Below the pieces are notes generated by a model. The model did no database searches. It was not told where the DNA came from and worked only from the letters and a program-made list of their open reading frames with translations. Made by a program: the position numbers and the translations under genes. From Lawsonibacter faecis (GTDB taxonomy: Bacteria > Bacillota > Clostridia > Oscillospirales > Oscillospiraceae), in the NCBI RefSeq assembly GCF_014287675.1, contig NZ_JACOPQ010000001.1, forward strand, positions 186,001 through 250,000: a stretch of 64,000 nt of DNA, given 5' to 3'. This document shows positions 1-8,215 of this stretch, piece by piece (position 1 is the first letter of the stretch; each line of letters starts with the position of its first letter).

Positions 1-443
1 AGTTCGGGCACCTCCAGCTCCTCCGGCGCACCGCCGTCCACGCTGCGGGCCAGTCTGGATTTATAGCCGGCGTCGTAGTAGAGAAAGTAGACCGTTCCGT
101 TCCCGCTCTCGGAAATGGTATCCAGCATGCCGTTCCCGGCCGTCAGGTATTCGCTCAGCCAGGTCAGCTCGCTCTTCTGGATCTCCCCGCCGCCGGCGGG
201 GAGGACGTAGCGGTAGTAGGGCGCCCGGTCGCCGTCCTTTTCCTGGCCGTAGAAGATGATATCGCCGCCGCTTCTGTGGAAATTGAAAACCCTCGTCAGG
301 TTTGGCAGGGTCTCCCCCTGCTCCTCTACATAGCGGCCCATTGGGGTATTCCCCTTGCCCCCGCCGCTGTTATCGCTGCTGCATCCGGCCAGCAGTCCGG
401 CCAGAAGACACACGGATAATGCCGCGCTCAGAATTCTTTTCAT
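1..443 (-). CDS. Lipoprotein, C-terminus beyond the window
   Basis: Partial gene: the ATG is at 443-441 and the frame stays open to the left edge (147 codons visible). The protein begins with a basic residue pair, a hydrophobic stretch and a lipobox (LLAGC, Cys about residue 21), followed by a Ser/Gly/Asn-rich linker, so it should be an exported, lipid-anchored surface protein. A GGAAGGAG ribosome site lies 7-8 bases upstream of the ATG. The visible body (residues 45-147) resembles lipoproteins that track numeric read-outs (repeated YYRYV, YFLYY motifs), possibly a beta-propeller of the DUF5050 type, but too little is present to decide. It is divergent from the two-component system at 797. 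Confidence 0.75.
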   Translation of the reverse strand, partial: MKRILSAALSVCLLAGLLAGCSSDNSGGGKGNTPMGRYVEEQGETLPNLTRVFNFHRSGGDIIFYGQEKDGDRAPYYRYVLPAGGGEIQKSELTWLSEYLTAGNGMLDTISESGNGTVYFLYYDAGYKSRLARSVDGGAPEELEVPE

Positions 444-796
444 GCCAATGCTCCTTCCGATTTGGTACGTTCAGCATAACAGCCTTATCTGTAAATAACC
501 TTTAAGTTTTCTTAGATAAAAAAACAATGATTCTGTTGAGGCACAGCAGGGCAATCAGAAATTTTCGATTCGGTCATTGCCTTGCAGGGCTCCGCGCAGA
601 GGAGGGTGAGAAGCAGCGCAAGGGCCTGCGGATACGTTCTCGGGAGTGATGTATCCGCGGCGTACACCCAGACAAATTCAGGACCCTGTCCTTCAACAGC
701 CTTTAAGAATTTTTAGAGATTGGGGCAAGGATATAGATTTTTTAGAGGAATGGCTGGTATACTGAACTCACCAAACTGCATTGGAGGCACACCGCC
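444..796. promoter_or_regulatory. Divergent control region with two related AT-rich boxes
   Basis: This 350-bp gap separates the lipoprotein gene (leftward) from the response regulator (rightward). Two similar boxes are visible: CCTTTAAGTTTTCTTAG at 499-515 and CCTTTAAGAATTTTTAG at 700-716. Each lies upstream of one divergent gene and each contains two TTTAAG/TTTTAG-like half-sites about 10 bp apart, the spacing expected for an OmpR-family dimer. I infer, without proof, that they may be binding sites for the regulator encoded at 797. No ORF in the gap is convincing. Confidence 0.35.
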
Positions 797-1477
797 ATGC
801 GTATTTTAATGGTAGAAGACGACGTGGACCTCTGCTCCGCCGTCGATATTCATTTGAAGAAGGAGGGCCATATCGTGGACTTTGCCCACGCCGGGGACGA
901 CGGGCTCCACTTCGCCCTCCAGAACGCCTATGACCTCATTCTGCTGGACCGGATGCTGCCCGGGCTGGATGGGGTCGGCGTGGTGGCCCGGCTGCGGAAA
1001 GAGGGGCTCACCACCCCCGTCCTGATGATCACCGCCCTGGACGGCATATCCGACCGCGTGGACGGCCTGGACGCCGGGGCCGACGACTACCTGGCCAAGC
1101 CCTTCGCCACCGAGGAGCTGCTGGCCCGCATCCGCGCCCTCTCCCGCCGCCCCGTCCAGTGGGAGAGCACCCGGCGCCTTACGGTGGGGGACCTGGAGCT
1201 GGACACCGAGCTCTGCGCCCTCCGGGGCCCCGGCTCCGCCTGCTCCCTCTCCAAGCGGGAGGGCCAGCTTCTGGAGCTCTTCCTCCGCAACTCCAGCCAG
1301 ACCATGACCCGTGAGCTGCTGCTGGCCCGGGTCTGGGGGCCGGACGCCCCCGTGGAGGACGGCAATCTGGATAACTACATCCACTTTCTCCGCCGCCGAC
1401 TGGCCGCCGCAGGCAGCGCGGTCAAAATTGTCACCGCCCGGGGCGTGGGGTACCGGTTGGAGGTTCCCCCTTGCTGA
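797..1477 (+). CDS. OmpR/PhoB-family response regulator
   Basis: 226-residue DNA-binding response regulator. The receiver domain covers residues 1-118 with acidic pocket E7/D8/D9, phospho-acceptor D51 (LLLD), T79 and K101 (AKPF), all intact. A winged-helix output domain fills residues 125-223 and ends with the typical ARGVGYRL motif. A GGAGGC site precedes the ATG by 9 bases. Its stop overlaps the TTG start of the histidine kinase by 7 bases, so the two are translationally coupled. The divergent lipoprotein gene at 443 is a plausible target, given matching boxes in the shared upstream region. Signal unknown. Confidence 0.92.
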   Translation: MRILMVEDDVDLCSAVDIHLKKEGHIVDFAHAGDDGLHFALQNAYDLILLDRMLPGLDGVGVVARLRKEGLTTPVLMITALDGISDRVDGLDAGADDYLAKPFATEELLARIRALSRRPVQWESTRRLTVGDLELDTELCALRGPGSACSLSKREGQLLELFLRNSSQTMTRELLLARVWGPDAPVEDGNLDNYIHFLRRRLAAAGSAVKIVTARGVGYRLEVPPC

Positions 1478-2787
1478 AGCGGGGCGGAAAGCCCGATCCC
1501 CTCCGGGGCCTGCGCGTCCGGCTGACCCTGCTCTCCGCCGCCCTCACGGGGGCGGTGCTGGTGGCTATGGCACTGGTGGCCCTCTCCATCTCCGAGGGGC
1601 AGCTGCGCCGCAGCGGAGAGTCCGCCTTCCAGAGCAATATTAACACCGTCGTCACCAAGCTCCAGACAGACCGCATCCTCTCCGTCACCTGGCTGGCCCA
1701 GACCGAGGCGGCGGACCGCCTGATTATCTCCATCTCCGACGCAGGGCGGCCCCTCCAGTATACCGGCTCCTGGACGCCCGCCACCAGCCGGGCCGCCCTC
1801 ATACAGCGGGTCCAGACCGAGGCCCTCGCCCTGGGCGTGGACGCCGGCCGTCCGCCTCTCTCGGTCATTGAGACCACCGGCACCGCCCCCTTCTCCGTGG
1901 CGGGGGACAGCGGGGAGCGCTACTTGGCCGCCGTGGTCCTGGTTCCCGCCCATGACAGCTGGCTCAGCCTCACCCTCCTGCGGGATATGTCGGCGGCGGA
2001 CCGGCAGATTATTCTGCTGCGTCTCTCTTTTATCGCCCTGGTGGCCCTGGGCGTGGCCGTCCTGGTGGCCCTCTGCTGGGTCTTTGCCGGCCGGGCCATC
2101 CGGCCCATCGCCGAAAACCAGCGGCGGCAGGCCGAGTTCATCGCCGCCGCCTCCCATGAGCTTCGCTCTCCCCTGGCCGTCATCCGCACCAGCGCCTCCG
2201 CCCTGGGTGTGGACCCCGCCCAGACCGACCGGCTCCGGGGCAGTATCGACCGGGAGTGCGCCCGTATGGCCCGGCTGGTGGACGATCTCCTCTCCCTGGC
2301 CGGTCTCGACTCGGGCACCTGGTCGGTCCGGCACGAGACCGTGGACACGGACACCCTGCTCCTGGAGACCGCCGACGGCTTCTACGGCGTGGCCCGTCAG
2401 AAGGGCCAATCCCTGTCCCTGGAGGTCCCCGATGACCCTCTCCCGCCCATCGTGGGGGACCCCCAGCGCCTGCGGCAGGTCCTCACCGTCCTCCTGGACA
2501 ACGCCTTCTCCTACACCCCTGCCGGCGGCTCGGTCACCCTCTCCGGCGCGGCCGATGGGCCCTGGGTCTGTCTCCGGGTGTCCGATACCGGCCCCGGCAT
2601 TCCGGCGCAGCACCTGCCCCATGTCTTTGAGCGGTTTTACCGGGCGGACGCCGCCCGGGGCGACAAGAACCACTTTGGCCTGGGCCTGTCCATCGCCCAT
2701 GAGCTGGCCGCCCTCCACGGCGGAGAGCTGACGGTGGAGCGCACCTCCCCCGCGGGGACCACCTTTCTTCTCCGTCTGCCGAAATAG
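1471..2787 (+). CDS. Sensor histidine kinase
   Basis: 438-residue membrane histidine kinase, cognate to the upstream regulator. A first membrane segment spans about residues 20-41, followed by an extracytoplasmic sensor loop (about 42-180) and a second membrane segment (about 182-206). The HisKA dimerisation domain carries the phospho-acceptor His229 in SHELRSPLAV; the HATPase domain has an N box (LLDNAFSYTP), a G1 box (VSDTGPGIP), and the G2 motif GLGLSIAHELAALHGG. The start is TTG at 1471, overlapping the regulator's stop; no in-frame ATG with a ribosome site fits better. It ends just before a strong bidirectional terminator. The sensed ligand cannot be told from sequence. Confidence 0.9.
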   Translation: MLKRGGKPDPLRGLRVRLTLLSAALTGAVLVAMALVALSISEGQLRRSGESAFQSNINTVVTKLQTDRILSVTWLAQTEAADRLIISISDAGRPLQYTGSWTPATSRAALIQRVQTEALALGVDAGRPPLSVIETTGTAPFSVAGDSGERYLAAVVLVPAHDSWLSLTLLRDMSAADRQIILLRLSFIALVALGVAVLVALCWVFAGRAIRPIAENQRRQAEFIAAASHELRSPLAVIRTSASALGVDPAQTDRLRGSIDRECARMARLVDDLLSLAGLDSGTWSVRHETVDTDTLLLETADGFYGVARQKGQSLSLEVPDDPLPPIVGDPQRLRQVLTVLLDNAFSYTPAGGSVTLSGAADGPWVCLRVSDTGPGIPAQHLPHVFERFYRADAARGDKNHFGLGLSIAHELAALHGGELTVERTSPAGTTFLLRLPK

Positions 2788-2789
2788 GT

Positions 2790-2847
2790 AAAAAAGAACG
2801 GATTTCCACGCCGCCGCATACGTCGGCGTGGAAATCCGTTCTTTTTT
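2790..2847. terminator. Bidirectional terminator, 24-bp perfect arms
   Basis: Perfect inverted repeat: arms 2790-2813 and 2824-2847 around a 10-base loop, starting with A6 and ending with T6. It sits between the convergent kinase gene and the sodium-coupled transporter gene and can terminate both. Confidence 0.93.
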
Positions 2848-2849
2848 CA

Positions 2850-4262
2850 TTACTTCCCAAAAAGGCCCATCAGCGCCCCGCCGAATTTGTTCCAGTAACC
2901 CATGAGGAAGATAAACACCACAAGTATGGGCAGTGCAATGCGGAAATAGGGGTAGAGCTTTCGGGGGAACGACAGGCCCTTGCCCTGGTCGGCCTCGTTC
3001 AGGAAATTCTCCCAGCCCCAGCCCTTCCTGGACACGCAGAAGAGCAGGTACACCAGGCTGCCCAGGGGCAGGAGGTTGTCGGAGAGGATGAAGTCCTCCA
3101 GATCCAGCACCACCGTCCCGGCCCCCAGGGGCTGGAAGCCGCTGAGGACGTTGAAGCCCAGCAGGCAAGGCAGGCTGAGCAGGAAAATCGCCACCAGATT
3201 CACCAGAACGGACTTTTTGTGGCTCCAGCCCCACTTGTCCTTGGGGAAGGTGATGATGTTCTGGAAAACGGCGATGACGGTGCTGAGCGCCGCAAAGGAC
3301 ATGAACACGAAGAAGAGCGCGCCCCAAAGCCGCCCGCCGGGCATGGCGTTAAAGACGTTTGGCAGGGTGAGGAAGATGAGGGATGTGCCGGAGTCGGGGG
3401 TCACGCCGAAAGCGAAAGCGGAGGGGAAGATGACCAGGCCCACCACAAAAGCCACGAAGGTGTCCAGAATACCCACGTTGACGGCCTCGCCCATCAGGCG
3501 GTGCTCCTTGCCGATGTAGCTGCCGAAGATAGCCATGGCGCCGATGCCCAGGGAGAGGGTAAAGAAGGCCTGTCCCATGGCGGCGAAGATGGCCTCGCCC
3601 AGGATGAAATTGCCTGCGGCGTCGTACATAAGGTTGTGGAAGTTGGGCATGAGATAGAACTTGAGGCCCTCGCCCGCGCCGGGCAGGGTGACGGAGCGGA
3701 CCACCAGCACCAGCAGGATGGCCAGCAGCAGCACCATCATCACCTTGGTGATCTTCTCAACGCCCTTCTGGAGGCCCAGGGAGCAGACGCCCATGCCGAT
3801 GAGCACCACCAAAATCATGAATACCAGCATCAGTCCGGGGTTGGAGAGCATGCCGTTGAACTGCTCGCCCACCCCGGCGGCGTCCAGGCCCACAAAGTCG
3901 CCCTTGGCCATCTTGATGCAGTAGAGGATCATCCAGCCGGCCACGGTGGTGTAGAACATCATGAGCATATAGTTGCCCGCCATGCCGAACCAGCTGTACC
4001 AGTGCCATTTGGCGCCCTTGGGCTCCAGCTCGTGGAAGCTGGTTGCCACGCTGCGGCGGCTGGCGCGGCCCACCGAGAACTCCATCGCCATAATGGGCAG
4101 GCCCAGAATCACCAGGAATACCAGATAAATGAGCACGAAGGCCGCGCCGCCGTATTTTCCGACGATGTACGGGAACCGCCAGACGTTCCCCAGCCCGATG
4201 GCGCACCCCGCCGATATGAGCACAAAGCCCAGGCGGGACGCAAATGTCTCTCTCTCCTTCAC
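2850..4262 (-). CDS. Sodium-dependent transporter, neurotransmitter:sodium symporter (NSS) family
   Basis: 470-residue NSS-family (LeuT-fold) transporter, expected to import an amino acid or related solute with Na+. The N-terminus has the hallmark of the family (SAGCAIGLGNVWRFPY, residues about 18-33), which forms the unwound TM1 substrate and sodium site. About 11-12 hydrophobic segments follow, as in bacterial members. The start is GTG at 4262, preceded by AAGGAGG at a spacing of 8. The gene stands alone between a terminator and a repeat-containing gap. Substrate (Trp, Tyr, Met, Leu or other) cannot be assigned from the residues I can inspect. Confidence 0.92.
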   Translation of the reverse strand: MKERETFASRLGFVLISAGCAIGLGNVWRFPYIVGKYGGAAFVLIYLVFLVILGLPIMAMEFSVGRASRRSVATSFHELEPKGAKWHWYSWFGMAGNYMLMMFYTTVAGWMILYCIKMAKGDFVGLDAAGVGEQFNGMLSNPGLMLVFMILVVLIGMGVCSLGLQKGVEKITKVMMVLLLAILLVLVVRSVTLPGAGEGLKFYLMPNFHNLMYDAAGNFILGEAIFAAMGQAFFTLSLGIGAMAIFGSYIGKEHRLMGEAVNVGILDTFVAFVVGLVIFPSAFAFGVTPDSGTSLIFLTLPNVFNAMPGGRLWGALFFVFMSFAALSTVIAVFQNIITFPKDKWGWSHKKSVLVNLVAIFLLSLPCLLGFNVLSGFQPLGAGTVVLDLEDFILSDNLLPLGSLVYLLFCVSRKGWGWENFLNEADQGKGLSFPRKLYPYFRIALPILVVFIFLMGYWNKFGGALMGLFGK

Positions 4263-4342
4263 GGAAGATTCCTCCTTGGATATTTATGCAGATTCACACA
4301 GTTTATTAATGATAAACTTTTTGCTGTGGGTTGTCAACTCCG

Positions 4343-4376
4343 AAGCGCGAGGATAGGCGCATAGGGGAGATAAGAC
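4343..4376 (+). repeat. 34-bp direct repeat, copy A
   Basis: A 34-bp sequence beginning AAGCGCGAGGATAGGCGCAT is identical to 4485-4518; the copies start 142 bp apart. No role is evident. It may mark a small insertion or slippage event upstream of the transporter gene. Confidence 0.85.
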
Positions 4377-4484
4377 GGCACGAAGACAAGAAACAGGTGC
4401 GGCGTCCCACGCAAGCCGCGCGGCATTCTTGGCGGAGTGCCGGCTTATCGACCCGGCCATGCGCCCAATCCGAGCGTGACAGAA

Positions 4485-4518
4485 AAGCGCGAGGATAGGC
4501 GCATAGGGGAGATAAGAC
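4485..4518 (+). repeat. 34-bp direct repeat, copy B
   Basis: Exact second copy of the 4343-4376 repeat. Sequences following the two copies diverge at once (CGGCACG against CGGAGTG), so the repeat boundary is sharp. Confidence 0.85.
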
Positions 4519-4655
4519 CGGAGTGAGAGGCGGAGCCCAAGACGGCAGGCCGCCTGCCGACGTTCTCCCCCGCCCTGCCGGCACATCCCAATTGACTTTA
4601 TCCCCTCCATCCACTAAAATGGTACAGAATTTGTTTTGAACGGCGGTGACAGTAT

Positions 4656-6107
4656 TTGACCTTTCTCTCCCCCCAGTTCTTCTGCTTCTTCCCCGTGACG
4701 GCCCTGGTCTATTTCCTGCTGCCCCGCCGGGTCAGGAATATTTGGCTTCTGCTGGCGAGCTGGTTTTTCTACCTCTGCGCCAAGCCGGCCTACCTCGCCC
4801 TTCTCCTCCTGGCGGTGGTCTCCACCTGGGTCTGCGGGCTTCTGCTGGAAAAACAGAAGCCCAGCGCCCGCAGGGGGGCGCTGATTTCCTGTCTGCTGCT
4901 CCTTTTCGCGCTGCTCTTTGTCTTTAAATACCTAAACTTCACCCTGGCTCTGGCCGGCCGGGCCCTGAACGCCATCGGCTTTGATTTCGCCTCCCCCGCC
5001 CTGGACCTCATTCTCCCCGTGGGCATCTCCTTTTACCTGTTCCAGGCTGCGGGCTACGTTGTGGACGTCCACCGGGGCAAAATTGCGGCCGAGCGGAGCT
5101 TTGTGACCTATGCCCTCTTCGTCTCCTTCTTCCCGCAGTTGGTCTCCGGTCCCATCAACCGGGCCGGGGACCTCCTCCCCCAGTTTCGGGAGGAGCACCC
5201 ATTCGACTACGACAACCTCAGGGTGGGCCTGGTCCGCTTCCTCTGGGGCGCTTTCAAGAAGACGGTCCTGGCCGACCGGCTGGCCGTGCTGGTGGGCGCG
5301 GTATTCGCCGCCCCCGGCGACTATGGCGCGCTTCAACTCATAGGCGCCGCAGCGGCCTTCTCCATCCAGCTCTACTGTGACTTCTCCGGCTACTCCGACA
5401 TGGCGGTGGGCGCGGCCCGGGTGATGGGCTTCCGGCTGATGGAGAATTTCCGCACGCCCTTCTTCTCCCGCTCTATCGCGGAGTTCTGGCGCAGGTGGCA
5501 CATCTCTCTGTCCTCCTGGTTCCGGGATTACCTCTATATCCCGCTGGGCGGCTCCCGGAGGGGGACGGCCCGAAAGTGGCTTAATATACTCATCGTCTTC
5601 GCCGTCAGCGGCCTGTGGCACGGCGCGGCCCTCACCTTCATCGTCTGGGGCCTTTTGAACGGCCTCTATCAAGTCGTCGGCGGCGTCACCGCGCCCCTGC
5701 GCGGCAGGGTCCGCCATGCCCTGGGCCTGCGGGACGACGGCAGGGTGACGAGCCTGCTCCAAATTGCCGTCACCTTCGCGCTCTTCTCCCTCTCCATGGT
5801 CTTCTTCAAGGCCGGCTCTCTCGCCAACGCGCTGGAGGTCCTCTCCGGCATGGTCCACGGTCCCCTCTGGGCCTTCCGGAGTATGGGGCTGGACCGCCTG
5901 GAGCTACTGGCCGCTCTGTTCGGGCTGCTGGTCCTCCTCCTGGTGGACCTCCGGTCCCTGAAGCGCAGTATGGAGGCCGACTATCTGGCGGTCGGGCGCC
6001 CCGTCCGCTGGCTTATCCTCCTGCTGCTCCTGTTCTCCATCGTCATTTTCGGCAGCTACGGCGCGGGCTATGACGCCCAGGCCTTTATCTACGGCTTCAG
6101 CTTCTAG
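4656..6107 (+). CDS. MBOAT-family membrane O-acyltransferase (AlgI/DltB type)
   Basis: 483-residue polytopic membrane protein of the MBOAT family, which moves acyl groups across or at the membrane to acetylate an exported polymer. The family core is intact: a conserved WRRWHISLSSWFRDYLYIPLG block (His282) and the catalytic His322 in SGLWHGAALTFIVWG, preceded by QLYCDFSGYSDMA. About 10-12 hydrophobic segments cover the chain. The start is TTG at 4656 with a weak upstream site; the sequence MTFLSPQFF is typical of the family's N-terminus. It is followed after 46 bp by an SGNH-type partner, the usual two-protein arrangement of AlgI-AlgJ/X. No polymer synthase is adjacent, so the acceptor (wall polymer, exopolysaccharide, lipoteichoic acid) is unknown. 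Confidence 0.9.
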   Translation: MTFLSPQFFCFFPVTALVYFLLPRRVRNIWLLLASWFFYLCAKPAYLALLLLAVVSTWVCGLLLEKQKPSARRGALISCLLLLFALLFVFKYLNFTLALAGRALNAIGFDFASPALDLILPVGISFYLFQAAGYVVDVHRGKIAAERSFVTYALFVSFFPQLVSGPINRAGDLLPQFREEHPFDYDNLRVGLVRFLWGAFKKTVLADRLAVLVGAVFAAPGDYGALQLIGAAAAFSIQLYCDFSGYSDMAVGAARVMGFRLMENFRTPFFSRSIAEFWRRWHISLSSWFRDYLYIPLGGSRRGTARKWLNILIVFAVSGLWHGAALTFIVWGLLNGLYQVVGGVTAPLRGRVRHALGLRDDGRVTSLLQIAVTFALFSLSMVFFKAGSLANALEVLSGMVHGPLWAFRSMGLDRLELLAALFGLLVLLLVDLRSLKRSMEADYLAVGRPVRWLILLLLLFSIVIFGSYGAGYDAQAFIYGFSF

Positions 6108-6153
6108 CTTCCGCGGCACATACCGCTCCCCATCCCCTGAAAGGAGGGCGCAC

Positions 6154-7164
6154 ATGAAAAAACGAAAAGAGCTGCTCTTTGCCGCCGCCCTCCTGCTGAC
6201 GACGGCTCTGCTTCTGAACTTCGCCTCCGACGTGCTCCGCCCTGTCCGTCTGGACTACGGCAGCACCTGGAGCGCTTTCCGCGCCGAGCCGCGGGACAGC
6301 CTGGACGTCCTCTACTTAGGCAGCTCCTACGCCTATTGCGACATCAACCCCTCCCTGATCTACGCCCAGACCGGGCTCACCGGCTTCGTTCTGGCGGGCT
6401 CGGAGCAGCCCCTCTCCATTACCTACTGGTATTTAAGGGAGGCTCTGCGCACCCAGTCCCCCCGGGCGGTTCTGATTGAGGGCACCTCCCTATTCTTTGA
6501 TACCTACCAGAATTACACGCAGATCAACGTGGGCTATATGCCCTTCTCCCTGAACAAGCTGGGCGCAATCTTCACCGCCTCCGAGCCGGAGCTGCGCCCC
6601 GGCCTCCTCTTTGACCTCTATTTCTACCACACCCGCTGGAAGGAGGTCGGGCTCAGCGACATACAGCGGGCCCTTACCCCCGCCCAGCCCGACCATTACA
6701 AGGGCTATACCGCCATTGACCAGGTGCAGGAGGGCGTGGGCATTGCCCCCTATGTGGGGGACCGGAAGGTGGACCCGCAGGTCTACGCCGAAAACCTGGA
6801 GTGGCTGGATAAAATCCTCGCCCTCTGTGAGGAGAACGGCATCCAGCCCATCGTGGCCTTCCACCCCACCTATACCCGCTGTACTAGGGAGACTTACGCG
6901 CGCATTGAGGCGGAGGTGCGGGCCCTGGACCCGGACGCGCTGTTTTATAACTGGAGCGAAGAGTTTGAGTCCATTGGCCTCACCCCCACCACCGACCTCT
7001 ACGACGGCGGCCACCTGAACCAGGACGGCGCGGCCGTGTTCTCCCCCTGGCTGGGGGACCTTCTGGTGGAGGAGGCCGGCCTCACGCCCCGGCCCCAGTC
7101 CGAAAACAACGCCGCCGCCTGGACCGAGTCCGCCGCCCGGTGGCGGGAGTTCCTCGCCGGTTAA
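6154..7164 (+). CDS. Membrane-anchored SGNH-type acyl-transfer partner (AlgJ/AlgX/DltD-like)
   Basis: 336 residues, starting at the ATG at 6154 behind AAGGAGGG; an in-frame ATG further upstream inside the preceding gene lacks a site. One N-terminal membrane anchor (residues 7-24) places the rest outside the cell. The SGNH signature is visible: block I at LGSSYAYCDINP (Gly56-Ser57-Ser58, likely nucleophile Ser58) and the C-terminal DxxH pair Asp284/His287 in DLYDGGHLN. Paired with the upstream MBOAT protein, it should receive the acyl group and hand it to an extracellular polymer. The family is broad, so the exact acceptor is unknown. Confidence 0.85.
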   Translation: MKKRKELLFAAALLLTTALLLNFASDVLRPVRLDYGSTWSAFRAEPRDSLDVLYLGSSYAYCDINPSLIYAQTGLTGFVLAGSEQPLSITYWYLREALRTQSPRAVLIEGTSLFFDTYQNYTQINVGYMPFSLNKLGAIFTASEPELRPGLLFDLYFYHTRWKEVGLSDIQRALTPAQPDHYKGYTAIDQVQEGVGIAPYVGDRKVDPQVYAENLEWLDKILALCEENGIQPIVAFHPTYTRCTRETYARIEAEVRALDPDALFYNWSEEFESIGLTPTTDLYDGGHLNQDGAAVFSPWLGDLLVEEAGLTPRPQSENNAAAWTESAARWREFLAG

Positions 7165-7807
7165 GTATGCAGAATTAGCGTGAGGCGCCCTTTTTTACGT
7201 GTATGCGTCTGCTCCTGCGGCCACGCGTGTAAATTCTATGACCGCGGTGTGAAGCACCTCATCGCCGTTTTTTATAAGTTCTTTGGCAGTCGCCAATAAT
7301 CGATACCCTCCGCAGAGAAAGCCTCGCAGAGTTCCACCGTCCGCAGGCGGCGGGATCATGTTGAAATCCGTCATTTCTGGGGACATGCGCCTGAGAAATG
7401 ACACTTCTCATGGCGGATGGGTCGACTTGTTCCCAAGAAATCGAACCCCAGCCGTCATGCAGTCTTCTGTCAAAGAAGCCCCGAGGGGCTTCTTTAACAA
7501 GCTAGTAAAAATAGTAAATATTCGGCGGCAATAAAATCTTTTTTCCAGTCGGAAAAGCCTATAAAATCAGCATTTCTGCTATGCGAGAAGCCGCCCTGCA
7601 AAGGGTAAAATGGTGCCCAAGCGAACAAACGGAGTTATAAGCAGTAGCATGAAGGAATGATGAGCTGTTTGACATTCCCATGTACTCACACTAAATGAAA
7701 AAGCTAGTTATGGGTTTGTACGCATTAGGCGGATAAGGCGAACTAAATACTTTAGAGCTTTGTCAACTATTTTCAATAATATAAATGGCATTGTAAGGAG
7801 GCAGGAC
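7165..7807. other. Intergenic region with repeat copy 1 and AT-rich DNA
   Basis: 640 bp without a supported gene. The middle (7307-7504) is a copy of the dispersed repeat; 7510-7800 is much richer in A and T than the flanking genes and leads into the YjbR gene, which suggests an imported segment. Confidence 0.6.
7307..7504 (+). repeat. Dispersed structured repeat, copy 1
   Basis: Member of a family of about 200 bp found at 24296-24497, 32022-32234, 46312-46377 (partial) and 51931-52055 (inverted, deleted). Shared order in this copy: a CCTCCGCAGAG-like start, a CCGTCCGCAGGCGG hairpin, an inverted pair around GGGGACATGCGCCT (imperfect here), then a closing hairpin with arms AAAGAAGCCCC/GGGGCTTCTTT. 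The family is structured and noncoding in appearance, MITE- or REP-like. Confidence 0.85.
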
Positions 7808-8215
7808 ATGTCCAAATTAGAATTTAGTGTAACACCTTGGTCAGACGGCAGCATGGAAAGATACCAATGGCTGGATATATGTCTGCAAGACCAATCATCT
7901 ACCACGAAAGAATTTCATCCTGCATGGCAAGCATACAGATATTTGTTGTGCGGCAAAATGTACGCTTACATAGGCATTGATGACCGCAATGGACGACCTA
8001 TCATCACCTTGAAGTTAGAGCCCATGTTTAGTGATTTGTTGCGTCGGGAGTACGAAGATGTCATACCCGGCTATTATATGAGCAAGCTACATTGGAGCAC
8101 TGTATATTTGGATGGTAATGTGCCACGAGGCGTAATTACAGATATGGTATCTTCTTCTTATAAGTTGGTGCGCTCCTCGTTAAGTCAAAAGCAACAGCGA
8201 GAGTTGGCAGAATAA
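7808..8215 (+). CDS. YjbR/MmcQ-family protein
   Basis: 135 residues from the ATG at 7808, which follows TAAGGAGG with ideal spacing; the longer frame from 7760 has no such site. The C-terminal half matches the YjbR/MmcQ family, a CyaY-like alpha/beta fold: GGKMYAYIG-like strand (here LCGKMYAYIGIDD), LKLEP, then PGYYMSKLHWSTVYLDG and SYKLVRSSL. Members are small cytoplasmic proteins, some reported to bind DNA; the molecular role is not settled. Base composition is clearly more AT-rich than nearby genes and the gene sits between a repeat and a mobile-element-like remnant, so acquisition by transfer is likely. Confidence 0.8.
   Translation: MSKLEFSVTPWSDGSMERYQWLDICLQDQSSTTKEFHPAWQAYRYLLCGKMYAYIGIDDRNGRPIITLKLEPMFSDLLRREYEDVIPGYYMSKLHWSTVYLDGNVPRGVITDMVSSSYKLVRSSLSQKQQRELAE

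Larger units (their letters stand above)
4263..4655. other. Intergenic gap with direct repeats
   Basis: About 390 bp without a credible gene between two divergent genes. It contains the direct repeat pair described separately (4343-4376 and 4485-4518), and a GTTTAT/ATAAAC palindrome near 4302-4318 immediately upstream of the transporter gene that could belong to its control region. Short ORFs here have no ribosome site or recognisable content. Confidence 0.5.

Noticed and set aside
1375..3327. 650-codon minus-strand frame
   Set aside because: Runs across the histidine kinase gene, a perfect terminator and part of the transporter gene; composition and lack of domains show it to be a shadow.
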